Assembly: GCA_019456145.1 (NCBI GenBank)
Contig: VRUL01000021.1
Span: 1 to 51,597 of the forward strand
Reading direction: 5' to 3'
From: Planctomycetota bacterium
GTDB taxonomy: Bacteria > Planctomycetota > Phycisphaerae > Sedimentisphaerales > Anaerobacaceae
DNA length: 51,597 nt
Below are positions 38,264-46,283 of this stretch, one piece after another. Numbering within the stretch: the stretch's first letter is position 1; each line of letters starts with the position of its first letter. The notes under the pieces are model-generated. The model was not told the DNA's origin. It ran no database searches and worked only from the letters and a program-made list of their open reading frames with translations. Made by a program: the position numbers and the translations under genes.

Positions 38264-39502
38264 ATGGCGCAGCAGGAAACAAGTTATGACACCGTCTTCG
38301 GCAAAATGGCTGTAGAGCAGGGTCTCTGCACAGATACCGAGTTGCGTCGCTCACTCGGCGAGTTAAAAGCTCGCTCTAAGGTCAATCCTACAATGCTCAG
38401 AGACATCATGGTCGAGCTTGGCTATATCACTGAATCCCAGTCGGACAGATTAAAGGTAAGCCTAAAGGAGCAAAAGGCTGCCGCCCATCGAATCCCCGGC
38501 TACAAGATACTCGGCAAGCTCGGCTCAGGAGCGATGGCAATCGTGTACCAGGCCAGGCAATTAAGTCTTAACCGCATGGTTGCGATAAAGGTTTTGCCGA
38601 AGCGATTCAGCGAAAATCCCGAATATGTAGAGCGATTTTACAAGGAAGGTCAGGCCGCTGCCAAGCTCAACCACACGAATATCGTTCAGGCTTATGACGT
38701 CGGCCAGGCCGGGGGCTACAGCTATTTTGTGATGGAATTCGTTGAGGGCAAGACATTGTACGAGGACCTGTCGGCCGGCAAGATCTTCTCTGAAAAGGAG
38801 GCCACCGATGTAGTTATACAGGTCGCTCACGCTCTTGCCCACGCCCACGCCCGTGGCCTGATTCACCGCGATATCAAGCCCAAGAATATAATGACGACGA
38901 CGGGGGGCAAAGTAAAACTCGCCGATATGGGCCTGGCACGTGAAACGGCCGATATCGAGGCGGCCCAGTCCGAGGCCGGCAAGGCTTACGGGACCCCGTA
39001 CTATATCGCACCAGAACAAATCAGAGGCGAAATCGATATCGACGGCAGAGCGGACATTTACGGTCTTGGCGCGACTTTCTATCATATAGTAACCGGCCGG
39101 GTGCCCTTTATGGCAGACAATCCCTCAGATGTTATGAGAAAACACCTGCGTGACCCGCTGGTTCCGCCAGACCATATAAACACGTCGCTGTCGGCTGGTA
39201 TTTCGGAAGTCATCGAAATTATGATGGCCAAACGCAAAAAAAACCGCTACAAGAACGTCGAGGAGCTGCTCATAGATTTAGAGGCCATTCGTAATGGGCA
39301 GATGCCGCTTCGGGCGCACTCCAGGATGGACGTTTCTGTCTATAGGGAACTGGAAGATGGCGTAGACCTGGAGTTCGAGGATGATATTTTCAAACGGGAG
39401 ATCTCCCAGCGCTACCGAATGACCATCGTGGTTTTATCTACCGTCATAGCCTTTGCTGTCTTAATGATTATTATCCTGCTGGTCCACCTGGCAAATAGAT
39501 AA
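38264..39502 (+). CDS. Membrane-anchored Ser/Thr protein kinase
   Basis: 412 residues, GAGGTG ribosome site. Residues 1-70 form a helical region (YDTVFGKMAVEQGLCTDTEL) like the N-terminal domain of type II secretion ATPases, often seen before planctomycete kinases. Kinase domain about 75-345: GKLGSGAMAIVYQAR, Lys109 in VAIKVL, HRDIKPKN with Asp203, and Asp221 in LADMGLAR, where DMG replaces DFG. Activation segment GTPYYIAPEQ. A single membrane span (about 385-408) ends the chain with no extracytoplasmic sensor. Targets unknown; the exported cluster upstream is not evidence of linkage. Confidence 0.92.
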   Translation: MAQQETSYDTVFGKMAVEQGLCTDTELRRSLGELKARSKVNPTMLRDIMVELGYITESQSDRLKVSLKEQKAAAHRIPGYKILGKLGSGAMAIVYQARQLSLNRMVAIKVLPKRFSENPEYVERFYKEGQAAAKLNHTNIVQAYDVGQAGGYSYFVMEFVEGKTLYEDLSAGKIFSEKEATDVVIQVAHALAHAHARGLIHRDIKPKNIMTTTGGKVKLADMGLARETADIEAAQSEAGKAYGTPYYIAPEQIRGEIDIDGRADIYGLGATFYHIVTGRVPFMADNPSDVMRKHLRDPLVPPDHINTSLSAGISEVIEIMMAKRKKNRYKNVEELLIDLEAIRNGQMPLRAHSRMDVSVYRELEDGVDLEFEDDIFKREISQRYRMTIVVLSTVIAFAVLMIIILLVHLANR

Positions 39503-39558
39503 AATCGCCGCAGCTTTTCTGGCTCTTTCACGCATTTGCACATTTACTCATCTACCCA

Positions 39559-39590
39559 TACACTTATACACTCATACACTCATACACTCA
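39559..39590. repeat. 8-bp microsatellite
   Basis: Four tandem TACACTYA units in the short gap between the kinase and the methyltransferase operon, marking its downstream edge. Confidence 0.8.
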
Positions 39591-39704
39591 TTTACTTATT
39601 TCAAATTGTGGAGTTGGGCTATTTTATTGGCCAGCCGCTAAGGCAAAAAGTTGAACGTCAAAATCCTAAACCCTACAGAATTGTTATTTATAAAATATAT
39701 GGGC

Positions 39705-40904
39705 TTACTTAGAAATAAATGTGGGTGCTTGTAAAAAGAGAAATTGATGTTTATTTGTGCTTCCTTGATCGCGCACACCATGATTCTCACATAATGAGAC
39801 GTCCTCATATAAAAGTCTTAGAACCTCAAAGCCTGTTTTTTCTGCTTGAGGAATTAACTCTTTTCCCATGTCTCTCCTTCCTTTTACTCCTAAATGCAAC
39901 ACGCATAGTCCTCCAGGTTTAAGAAGGTTCAAAAATTTCAAGAAGACTTTTTCGTAAACTGTTATAGATTTTGCTTGCATCTCCTCAAGATAGTCACCCC
40001 TTTTAGTTGGCTTGAAATCATTTTTTTCCCAGCCGCAAAACCATAATCGTATCCAGTTTGCAATATAGAACCGTGTGCTATTAAGGAATGGAGGAGAAGT
40101 AATGATCGCGTCATATTGTTGCTCTGCCATAAAATCAAAAACAGAGCACAGATACGCGGAGCCATGGACATAGCTTTTGGGCATCTGTGCTCGCATAGCG
40201 CGCTGAATCTTCGCATCTAGGTGGCTCAATAGTTGTTTATACTTAAAAGGACCTGTGGGGGAAAAAGGTGTGAGACCATGCGATCTACGACTAAGCGCAT
40301 AAGGGCGGTTCCCATGTAGGATATGCAGAAGACAAGATTCGACAAAGGCCGACGCAGGCGTGTGCTGATCAATTGTGGAAAAGAACTTTCTGGCAGTGAC
40401 TATTTCGGCAAAAGTGTCTGGATGAAAATAGTCTTGCAGACGCCCATTGATGTTGTTTAACTGAACCTGAGTGAGTTCACTCTCTGCCACAAGATATTGG
40501 TCAATATATCTGCTGAGGCGATTGCGGAAGTCGTAAATAGCCTCATGAGACGGGAAAGTAACTTTGGCCAGCGTGTTAACGTGTGCCAGAGGATTAATAT
40601 CAACACCATGGCCGAATCGAGCTTGTAAACATGCTTCTAAAGGTATCGTGCCGGCACCGCTGAAGGGATCAAGTATTCGGTCTCCTTGGTTGGTCATTGT
40701 TTTTATAAGAAAGTGTGCAATCGCCGGTTTTAGCTTTCCTTGATAGGAACAGAGAGAATGTAGCGAATTGCCCCAGTTGCGTTTGCAGTAAGGTTTGGCC
40801 TTATATCTGAATTTCGCAAACACATCAATTCGCTTTGAAACAGGGGAGAAGTCCGAAAGAGGTTCTGAGTACTCGTCAAATAATGTTAACTGATTACTTT
40901 CCAT
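39705..40904 (-). CDS. Amino-type DNA methyltransferase, second of the operon
   Basis: 399 residues. AdoMet-binding motif I RILDPFSGAGTIPLEA (79-85 core), GVDINPLAH as motif II, and catalytic motif IV IITSPPFLNSTRFY (269-273 TSPPF), about 185 residues later. This motif order with a long insert, and the TSPPF form, indicate exocyclic amino methylation (N6-adenine or N4-cytosine). The C-terminus GLCVLHLGVKGRRDMGKELI closes the fold. Last gene of a four-gene minus-strand unit, 25 bases after the PLD-nuclease gene. It is not a close copy of the 42671 enzyme, consistent with each modifying a different strand of an asymmetric site. Confidence 0.9.
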   Translation of the reverse strand: MESNQLTLFDEYSEPLSDFSPVSKRIDVFAKFRYKAKPYCKRNWGNSLHSLCSYQGKLKPAIAHFLIKTMTNQGDRILDPFSGAGTIPLEACLQARFGHGVDINPLAHVNTLAKVTFPSHEAIYDFRNRLSRYIDQYLVAESELTQVQLNNINGRLQDYFHPDTFAEIVTARKFFSTIDQHTPASAFVESCLLHILHGNRPYALSRRSHGLTPFSPTGPFKYKQLLSHLDAKIQRAMRAQMPKSYVHGSAYLCSVFDFMAEQQYDAIITSPPFLNSTRFYIANWIRLWFCGWEKNDFKPTKRGDYLEEMQAKSITVYEKVFLKFLNLLKPGGLCVLHLGVKGRRDMGKELIPQAEKTGFEVLRLLYEDVSLCENHGVRDQGSTNKHQFLFLQAPTFISK

Positions 40905-40929
40905 TTGTATTACAATCTGTTATGGAGAT

Positions 40930-41463
40930 TCACCTTTTTTTCTTTGTGACAGAAGAATTCTCAGGAAAAAGCTTTTTAGTACTGTGTTGGATAATGTCAT
41001 CCAGAAAGGCACTTAAATCTTTCTTAAATGCGGATATCCCTTCCACATACGCACTGAGTTCGTAGTTCTTTTTCAAGGCTGAATAGGTAAAATTGTGAGA
41101 CCCGAACAGAATACATTGCCAATCCTTTATGACAAACTTCGCATGTATGCGAGGATTTACATACCAAATAACCCTTTTTGATATGGTTTGGTCCTTCTTG
41201 GCGGCATCCTTGAGCTTAACGATGGTTTTATTAATCAGTTTTTTCTGGTCGGCGTATAGGTTTCCATAGCGAGTTACTATGGTCAATTTGCGCGTATTGA
41301 ATAAAAAGCCCTTCAAAAGGTTGGTCATTAGTTTTCCGTCAACGAATGGAGCAACTGTAATAAGGTGCTCGAAATCCGATAGCACAATTTCCTGGAACTT
41401 ATTTAGAAAGTCATCCCGTTTCGCTGGTGGAGATGTTATAATCGGAAATTCAATCTCTATCAT
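40930..41463 (-). CDS. Phospholipase-D-fold nuclease, single HKD domain
   Basis: 177 residues. NPRIHAKFVIKDWQCILFGS followed by HNFTYSAL gives a perfect HxKx4D (His107, Lys109, Asp114) and the GSxN (121-124) of the PLD superfamily; APFVDGKLMTNLL and IVTRYGN are earlier core strands. One HKD per chain means an active dimer, as in BfiI, Nuc and NgoFVII-type restriction enzymes. The size equals just the catalytic domain of BfiI, with no recognition domain. It lies 18 bases after the 398-residue gene and between two DNA methyltransferases, so restriction or defence is the likely job rather than lipid hydrolysis. Confidence 0.88.
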   Translation of the reverse strand: MIEIEFPIITSPPAKRDDFLNKFQEIVLSDFEHLITVAPFVDGKLMTNLLKGFLFNTRKLTIVTRYGNLYADQKKLINKTIVKLKDAAKKDQTISKRVIWYVNPRIHAKFVIKDWQCILFGSHNFTYSALKKNYELSAYVEGISAFKKDLSAFLDDIIQHSTKKLFPENSSVTKKKR

Positions 41464-41481
41464 TCTTTAGGTCTTTGAGTT

Positions 41482-42678
41482 TTATGGCCTGTCATATTGC
41501 TGTTCGAATACCGGACGACGTTCCGGTATGAACACTCTATTTTTACACCTGCCTGTTAATCCAAGTCTTGCCAAATACTCAAGTTCGTGCTCGGATATAT
41601 CTGATTGCGGAATATTTTCACCCAAGGCCAGCCTTTCAACAAAATCGGCCATCCTTTTTCTGTCTTCCTCAACTCTTGATGATATCAATGCGCAAATATC
41701 TTCATACCAAATCGGAAGAAGATTAATTGATTCAAGCAGAAGTCTCCTTCCTGTGTCTTTAAGTGTTACAACATTAAATTCCGGAACATTTTTCGTATTG
41801 TCATACGCTTGCTGAGTTCCGGACCAGTGTCCAATAGCTGAATTGCGATTATCCGCCTCGATAAGGTCAACTTTTCTCATCAATATAATCAGGCAATATG
41901 CATTATTAGTAGCATCCCTGCATTTTCTTGCAAAGACACAAGGATCATTTGCGCGAAGATTCTCACCCAAGTCTCTTTCCACTCGATCCATTTGACTTTC
42001 AAATTCTGCCCTGTAATCTGGCAAGGACTCTGCCTTACCGGCGAAATACTGATCAATGTGATTCTTCAGAAACTCCTCGTCAACACGGTCTTGTTGGGCA
42101 GGCGTAAAAAAGCGTAAGGCAGACAGTGTCAAATCGTCAGTGTCGATTTCTACGCCATGGTCTTCAGCAGATTTTAGTGCATAGAGAAACATAATTCCTG
42201 GTCGAATGCGATAATGCCTATAGCCATTTTGCTTTGGCGTCCATCTTCCTCCGGCTCCTTGAGGGCACCGTAATTTCCAACATCCAATTCGTTGCTGAAG
42301 AAGATTCAATCGAGCAGCAGAATCATTTGCTTGTGAAATCCTCGCATAGTCACGAAGCGTCTGAGTAAGATAACCATCTTTTCTGATAAATCCCAAATCC
42401 TTCATATATTTGAGTTTTTCTCTTACGTATGCCGAAGTACCCTCAAGGTTTTGTGTGCGATCTGGTTGATAATCACCACGAGCGATAACCTCAATAGCCA
42501 TTTGAGCGTTAAAATCTGCAGAGGATGTATCTTCCCCAAGCAGATCCGCCTTCTTACGTAAATAATCCAGAATGATCTTATCCATCTTTTCTTGGTCCAC
42601 GCCTGCACCGCGAAAGTGCAAAACAAAACCACCAGTTCTACCAATACGCTTTTTGTGCCTGTCAGAACGCTTAGCCAT
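41482..42678 (-). CDS. Unrecognised protein of the methyltransferase/PLD operon
   Basis: 398 residues; ATG 42678 overlaps the upstream methyltransferase end by 8 bases, so translation is coupled. Basic N-terminus (MAKRSDRHKKRIGRTGGF). Residues about 30-105 look like a winged-helix fold ending TSAYVREKLKYMKDLGFIRK followed by a wing-like DGYLTQTLRDYARI. The rest is mostly helical, with Cys-containing KLRCPQGAGGRW at about 134 and Arg/Glu-rich ends. No nuclease, helicase or ATPase motif is seen. Best guess, by position, is a DNA-recognition or assembly subunit for the separate PLD nuclease; it could also be a second nuclease of an unfamiliar fold. Confidence 0.75.
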   Translation of the reverse strand: MAKRSDRHKKRIGRTGGFVLHFRGAGVDQEKMDKIILDYLRKKADLLGEDTSSADFNAQMAIEVIARGDYQPDRTQNLEGTSAYVREKLKYMKDLGFIRKDGYLTQTLRDYARISQANDSAARLNLLQQRIGCWKLRCPQGAGGRWTPKQNGYRHYRIRPGIMFLYALKSAEDHGVEIDTDDLTLSALRFFTPAQQDRVDEEFLKNHIDQYFAGKAESLPDYRAEFESQMDRVERDLGENLRANDPCVFARKCRDATNNAYCLIILMRKVDLIEADNRNSAIGHWSGTQQAYDNTKNVPEFNVVTLKDTGRRLLLESINLLPIWYEDICALISSRVEEDRKRMADFVERLALGENIPQSDISEHELEYLARLGLTGRCKNRVFIPERRPVFEQQYDRP

Positions 42679-43936
42679 TTTTCTTTTTCTGAAGTATGAG
42701 GATACTTTCGTGAAGAGGAAAACCTCCCCTAGATTTACGAACGCGAACTATTCTATTATCTTCCATGCGAAAACCTATCCGCTCTGAAATACTTCCAAGT
42801 ATTACATCCGTTGGTATATGAGTATCCCCGAAAAACGAATCTCCAATGACTAAGACACAATAATGACCACTTTTCAAAAACCGATAAATATTCTTAAGAG
42901 CGGATTCCATCTCATTGAAATAGGCTGCTACCATAACTGGTATTCTTCGATCATACGCATTTTCGGATATTCGGGCAACAAGTTTCTGCACTTTAGGAAA
43001 CCTCGACTTAGTGCCGTTTCCCATCTGTGTAGAGTTTATCCCAGCTGTAACATTTTGCTTGCGAAGTTCACTCAAATCCTTACTAGACCTCAAGTAATCG
43101 AAAACCCATAACTCAAGTTTTGTGTTGCGACAGTAGTTTGTGCCATTCAGGTAAGGAGGTGAAGTGATAACGATGTCAAAAGAATTGTCGTATTGTGGAG
43201 TTAGCTTCGAAGGAGCAATGATGTTATCACAGATTACCGCCGTTGCTCCAGTAGAATAACCTTCTAATTCTACAACATCTTGCTGCATTTGTTCAAGCTT
43301 TTGCAGAAATGTCTTAAAGACTTCAGGACTGTTTTCATTGTCGCGCTTATACTTGAGGTCGGGTGCCCGCTTTAGTTTAGATACCTTTACAAGAATGGAA
43401 GCAAGGGCTAACTTGAAGAAATCACATGTAGAAATATTTCTAATTCGTCCTATACACTGCTTGAGGAAGCGGATCTTGTAAATGGCATCATTGCTGAAAT
43501 AGTTTTTATCTTCAAATACAGGTGAAAGATTATCTTTGGGAGTTTGTGCTCTTGTGTATGAGTTTATTTTTCGCTTAAGACGAGCTTTAACTTGCTTAAG
43601 ACTTGATATCTTATATCTTTGTGTTTTGGCCCTAGTAACAAAACACATAAAGGGATTTACATCGATGATGACCGATTCAATCCCACTAAGACTCGCGACC
43701 ACAGCAGTTGTGCCACAACCCCCGAAAGGATCGAAAACCATCCCTGACGAAACTCCAAACTCATTCAGCACGTTTGATACGAACCCACCGGAAAATCCCT
43801 CTACGTAAGGGTACCACCGATGTATCCCAATGTTCTTATTAGGTTGAAATGTAACACCTAAATATTCCTTTTGCGCTCCGGTAATCTGTGCATTCGATTC
43901 AAGAATATCCTCTGTAAGAGTTGCCGAATGTCGCAA
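42671..43936 (-). CDS. Amino-type DNA methyltransferase, first of the operon
   Basis: 421 residues, TTG start 8 bases after AAGGAG. Motif I MVFDPFGGCGTTAVVASLSG (core 69-75), motif II VIIDVNPFMCF, motif IV DIVITSPPYLNGTNYCRNTK (TSPPY 258-262), then GHYCVLVIGDSFFG. The insert of about 180 residues between motifs I and IV should contain the target-recognition part. TSPPY is typical of N4-cytosine and some N6-adenine enzymes. It heads the operon and overlaps the next gene by 8 bases. Confidence 0.91.
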   Translation of the reverse strand: MRHSATLTEDILESNAQITGAQKEYLGVTFQPNKNIGIHRWYPYVEGFSGGFVSNVLNEFGVSSGMVFDPFGGCGTTAVVASLSGIESVIIDVNPFMCFVTRAKTQRYKISSLKQVKARLKRKINSYTRAQTPKDNLSPVFEDKNYFSNDAIYKIRFLKQCIGRIRNISTCDFFKLALASILVKVSKLKRAPDLKYKRDNENSPEVFKTFLQKLEQMQQDVVELEGYSTGATAVICDNIIAPSKLTPQYDNSFDIVITSPPYLNGTNYCRNTKLELWVFDYLRSSKDLSELRKQNVTAGINSTQMGNGTKSRFPKVQKLVARISENAYDRRIPVMVAAYFNEMESALKNIYRFLKSGHYCVLVIGDSFFGDTHIPTDVILGSISERIGFRMEDNRIVRVRKSRGGFPLHESILILQKKKNG

Positions 43937-43971
43937 AGTTAAATCTCCTTATTTATGCCTTTGATTTTGCT

Positions 43972-44000
43972 ATAATATCATAATCGTCTTTGAATTGTAA
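43972..44000 (-). promoter_or_regulatory. Possible promoter of the methyltransferase/PLD operon
   Basis: Minus-strand TATTAT (43972-43977) 17 bases after a weak TTACAA (43995-44000), about 40 bases before the TTG start. A perfect CCAAAAA-TTCGG-TTTTTGG inverted repeat (44041-44059) lies just upstream and could bind a regulator. Confidence 0.35.
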
Positions 44001-44259
44001 CAATCTCAAGACATTTTCTAAGATATTGTTTTTATAATCACCAAAAATTCGGTTTTTGGCGTTAAGCGTGAAGCGGAGAAGGAAAACCCACAACTCCAAT
44101 CAATGTAAGAAGTTCCGGCATTTTGCTATTCCCCAAATATCCTTTTTAGCCTGATTTTTGGACATCATATAATGGAGGGGGGGAGGAGGCAAGGGGAATT
44201 TAGAATTTAGAATGTAGAATTGGTGGCCAAAAAAAGTGCTTTTCGGGGGCATTTTTTTG

Positions 44260-44288
44260 TTGACTATTGTTTGATAATATGTTAATCT
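44260..44288 (+). promoter_or_regulatory. Promoter-like element before the five-hairpin region
   Basis: TTGACT (44260-44265), 17-base spacer, TAATCT (44283-44288). The predicted start is within a few bases of the first hairpin at 44297. Confidence 0.45.
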
Positions 44289-44296
44289 AACTGTAT

Positions 44297-44394
44297 GTTT
44301 ACCAGCAGGTAAACGCCGGACGCCGGCAGCTTGCCCCTTTCCCTGTGGCAGGCGTCAGATTTAGCGGAGAACCGCACAAGTAGGGCAGCCGCCC
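44297..44394 (+). ncRNA. Candidate structured RNA with five consecutive hairpins
   Basis: Arms: GTTTACC/GGTAAAC (44297-44303, 44308-44314), GCCGG/CCGGC (44315-44319, 44323-44327), GCTTGCC/GGCAGGC with one G-U (44329-44335, 44347-44353), GCGG/CCGC with an AGAA loop (44364-44367, 44372-44375), and GGGC/GCCC (44383-44386, 44391-44394). The G+C-rich block stands out in an AT-rich spacer and lies directly after a promoter-like element. I do not recognise the class. It could equally be part of a dispersed repeat or mobile element end. Strand is assigned from the promoter only. Confidence 0.4.
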
Positions 44395-44476
44395 AAGTCA
44401 AATTTTATCGTTAATGAATGCTCAATGAACAATAATCATTTATCAATAATCAATAATCAATCAAAAAGGTGTATTA

Positions 44477-45127
44477 ATGGTTAATAAAACACTTTTTTGG
44501 TCATTTTATGTTAGCTTTTGTGCATTTTGTGCATCTTTACGGCTAACAAGAACCGTTTTTCGCTGGCTTCTGAAGAAGGCCGTTTCAATGGCCTTGTGGA
44601 TGAAGGCAATAACCTGCGACAAAGCTGGCTTTAAAAGCAGGTTTTGCCAAGAACACCAAGCCGGCAAAAACATAATCTCTGTTAATCCTGTTATCCTGTC
44701 TATTTTTTCTTCGTGCCTTCGTGCCTTCGTGGTTAAAAATCCGCGAAATCTGCGTAATCCGTGGTTAATAATGTATTTACATGCCTGTAAGGTGCTCTAC
44801 GTCTGTAGAGAAACCTCGACATCTATAGAGAGTTCTTTACAAATCAGCCCCTTATTTATGCAAAACGAACCCAATTTCCGAAAAAGTCAAATGAACATAA
44901 GTAATGTAATTACAACCGATTATGAAAAAAGGACACTTAGTGGACACGGGAAAAACGAACCCAAAACGAACCCAATCAAAGCCAATTTGCCAGAGGGTAA
45001 AATTGATGTAAAGTCTGTATTTACAAAGGATTATGAAGAAAATTGCGGATTTGGGCTCCGAAAAAACGAACCCAATTCAAACCCAATTTTCTGCCGAAGA
45101 TTTATAATTGGACGGTGGCTACAGTGA
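44477..45127 (+). repeat. Repeat-derived open frame with NEP units
   Basis: A 216-codon frame that looks like read-through of dispersed repeats rather than a gene. About 44680-44770 is the spacer repeat CTTCGTGCCTTCGTGGTTAA...GCGTAATCCGTGGTTAA. The 3' part repeats AAAACGAACCCAA at about 44862, 44952, 44963 and 45063, giving peptides QNEPNFRKSQMN, KNEPKTNPIKAN, KNEPNSNPI, each followed by a TTDYEK/TKDYEE-like unit. I recall many 'hypothetical proteins' of this kind in Phycisphaerae. No ribosome site or known domain. The remaining 43937-44476 holds only the promoters, inverted repeat and hairpin region listed separately. Confidence 0.5.
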
Positions 45128-45166
45128 CTAATTAAGAGAAACAAAATTGCTGAAGGTAAATATACA

Positions 45167-45913
45167 ATGGATATGAAATTAAAAGAGAAGTTTCAAGAAA
45201 AGTGGGAGAAATATTTTAATTCGGCCGACTTTCCTATCGTTTTCTACTATACCGAGGAGGTCAGAGGGGCCGAGCCGGTCAAACCAGCTACAGGGCATAA
45301 GTGCATTATGGGCGACCTGGCAAAGATTAGAAAGGGGAAGTCCCTTTACTTCGAGGCCGACTCAATCGGGTGCTACGGCGGTAAAAAGTATCTGGGCTTT
45401 AGCGATAAGGTCATGCCGAACTTCGAATATTTTCTCTCGTGCGGCATACCGGGCCAGCTCGAGGGAGAACGGTATAAAAAGACGCCTGAATTAGTCATAG
45501 AGTTGATGCAAAAGGCGCCGAAGATGAAAGCGCCGGCCAAATTTATTGTTTTTAAGAGGTGGGACATGCTCGATGAGTCCGACGAGCCGGAGGTGGTCAT
45601 CTTTTTTGCGTATGCTGATGTTTTGTCGGGTCTGTTTACGCTTGCAAACTTTGATGAAGTCGGGGCCGATGCGGTCTTTGCGCCGTTCGCCGCCGGCTGC
45701 GGGTCCATTGTTCTGTATCCTTATCTTGAAAAGGATTGCGAGCGGCCAAAGGCCGTCCTGGGGATGTTCGATGTCTCGGCCCGTCCATTTGTGCCGGAGA
45801 ATTTCCTGACATTCGCAGTGCCGATGAATAAGTTTATCAGGATGGTGGAGAATATGGATGAAAGTTTTCTGATAACAGCTTCCTGGAGAAAAGTAAACAA
45901 GAGAATAAAATAA
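45167..45913 (+). CDS. DUF169 family protein
   Basis: 248 residues, ATG 45167 with weak GAAGG upstream. Matches DUF169: FPIVFYYTEEVRGAEPV, HKCIMGDLAKIRKGKSLYFE, CYGGKKYLGFS, GADAVFAPFAAGCGSIVLYP, and RPFVPENFLTFAVPMNKF. Conserved Cys residues (HKC, GCYGG, AAGCGS) suggest metal or cofactor binding, but function is unknown; the family is common in anaerobes. It stands alone. A short duplicate of its 3' end lies 300 bases downstream. Confidence 0.9.
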   Translation: MDMKLKEKFQEKWEKYFNSADFPIVFYYTEEVRGAEPVKPATGHKCIMGDLAKIRKGKSLYFEADSIGCYGGKKYLGFSDKVMPNFEYFLSCGIPGQLEGERYKKTPELVIELMQKAPKMKAPAKFIVFKRWDMLDESDEPEVVIFFAYADVLSGLFTLANFDEVGADAVFAPFAAGCGSIVLYPYLEKDCERPKAVLGMFDVSARPFVPENFLTFAVPMNKFIRMVENMDESFLITASWRKVNKRIK

Positions 45914-46205
45914 GGCGCCGAGCGTGAAGCGCATCTTGCAGGTTGCGACCGAGAAGAAGGGCGTTTATTTTTATGGATTCCCGCACCCGCTCGAATTGAA
46001 CCCCGAAACCCGCCCTCGTGGGAACAACCTATGAAACCGATAGGAGGCGAGGGCGGGCATTCGGGGACGAGTTAATCAGTTGTATATTTCTTTGCGCAGG
46101 TTTTATTAACAATAGATTACAAAGTCCTCGTAAGTATCAAGAAATAGGTTGTGTAGACTCTATTGTCTCAATCTCGTCAGGCTCATTCGGTATATCATCG
46201 GGGGG

Positions 46206-46283
46206 ATGTTCGATGTCTCGGCCCGTCCGTTTGTGCCGGAGAATTTTCTGACATTTGCAGTGCCGGAGTTTGCCCTGAATTGA
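46206..46283 (+). pseudogene. Duplicated fragment of the DUF169 gene
   Basis: From about 46201 the sequence repeats the 3' part of the DUF169 gene (45758-45825) almost base for base: MFDVSARPFVPENFLTFAVP, then diverges to EFALN and TGA. Only this fragment is present; the preceding 290 bases (45914-46200) do not encode the rest. It stops exactly at the end of the convergent M56 gene. Confidence 0.8.

Noticed and set aside
39705..43936. DISARM or BREX defence island
   Set aside because: A PLD protein and methyltransferases occur in DISARM, but the helicase and DUF1998 genes are absent, and no BREX PglZ or BrxC-like gene is present.
44297..44314. Reading the GTTTACC inverted repeat as a transposon end or integron attC site
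   Set aside because: No second end, target duplication, transposase or integrase is seen, and attC core signatures are absent.
46018..46251. 77-codon plus-strand frame
   Set aside because: Runs out of frame through the duplicated DUF169 fragment; the real homology is in another frame.
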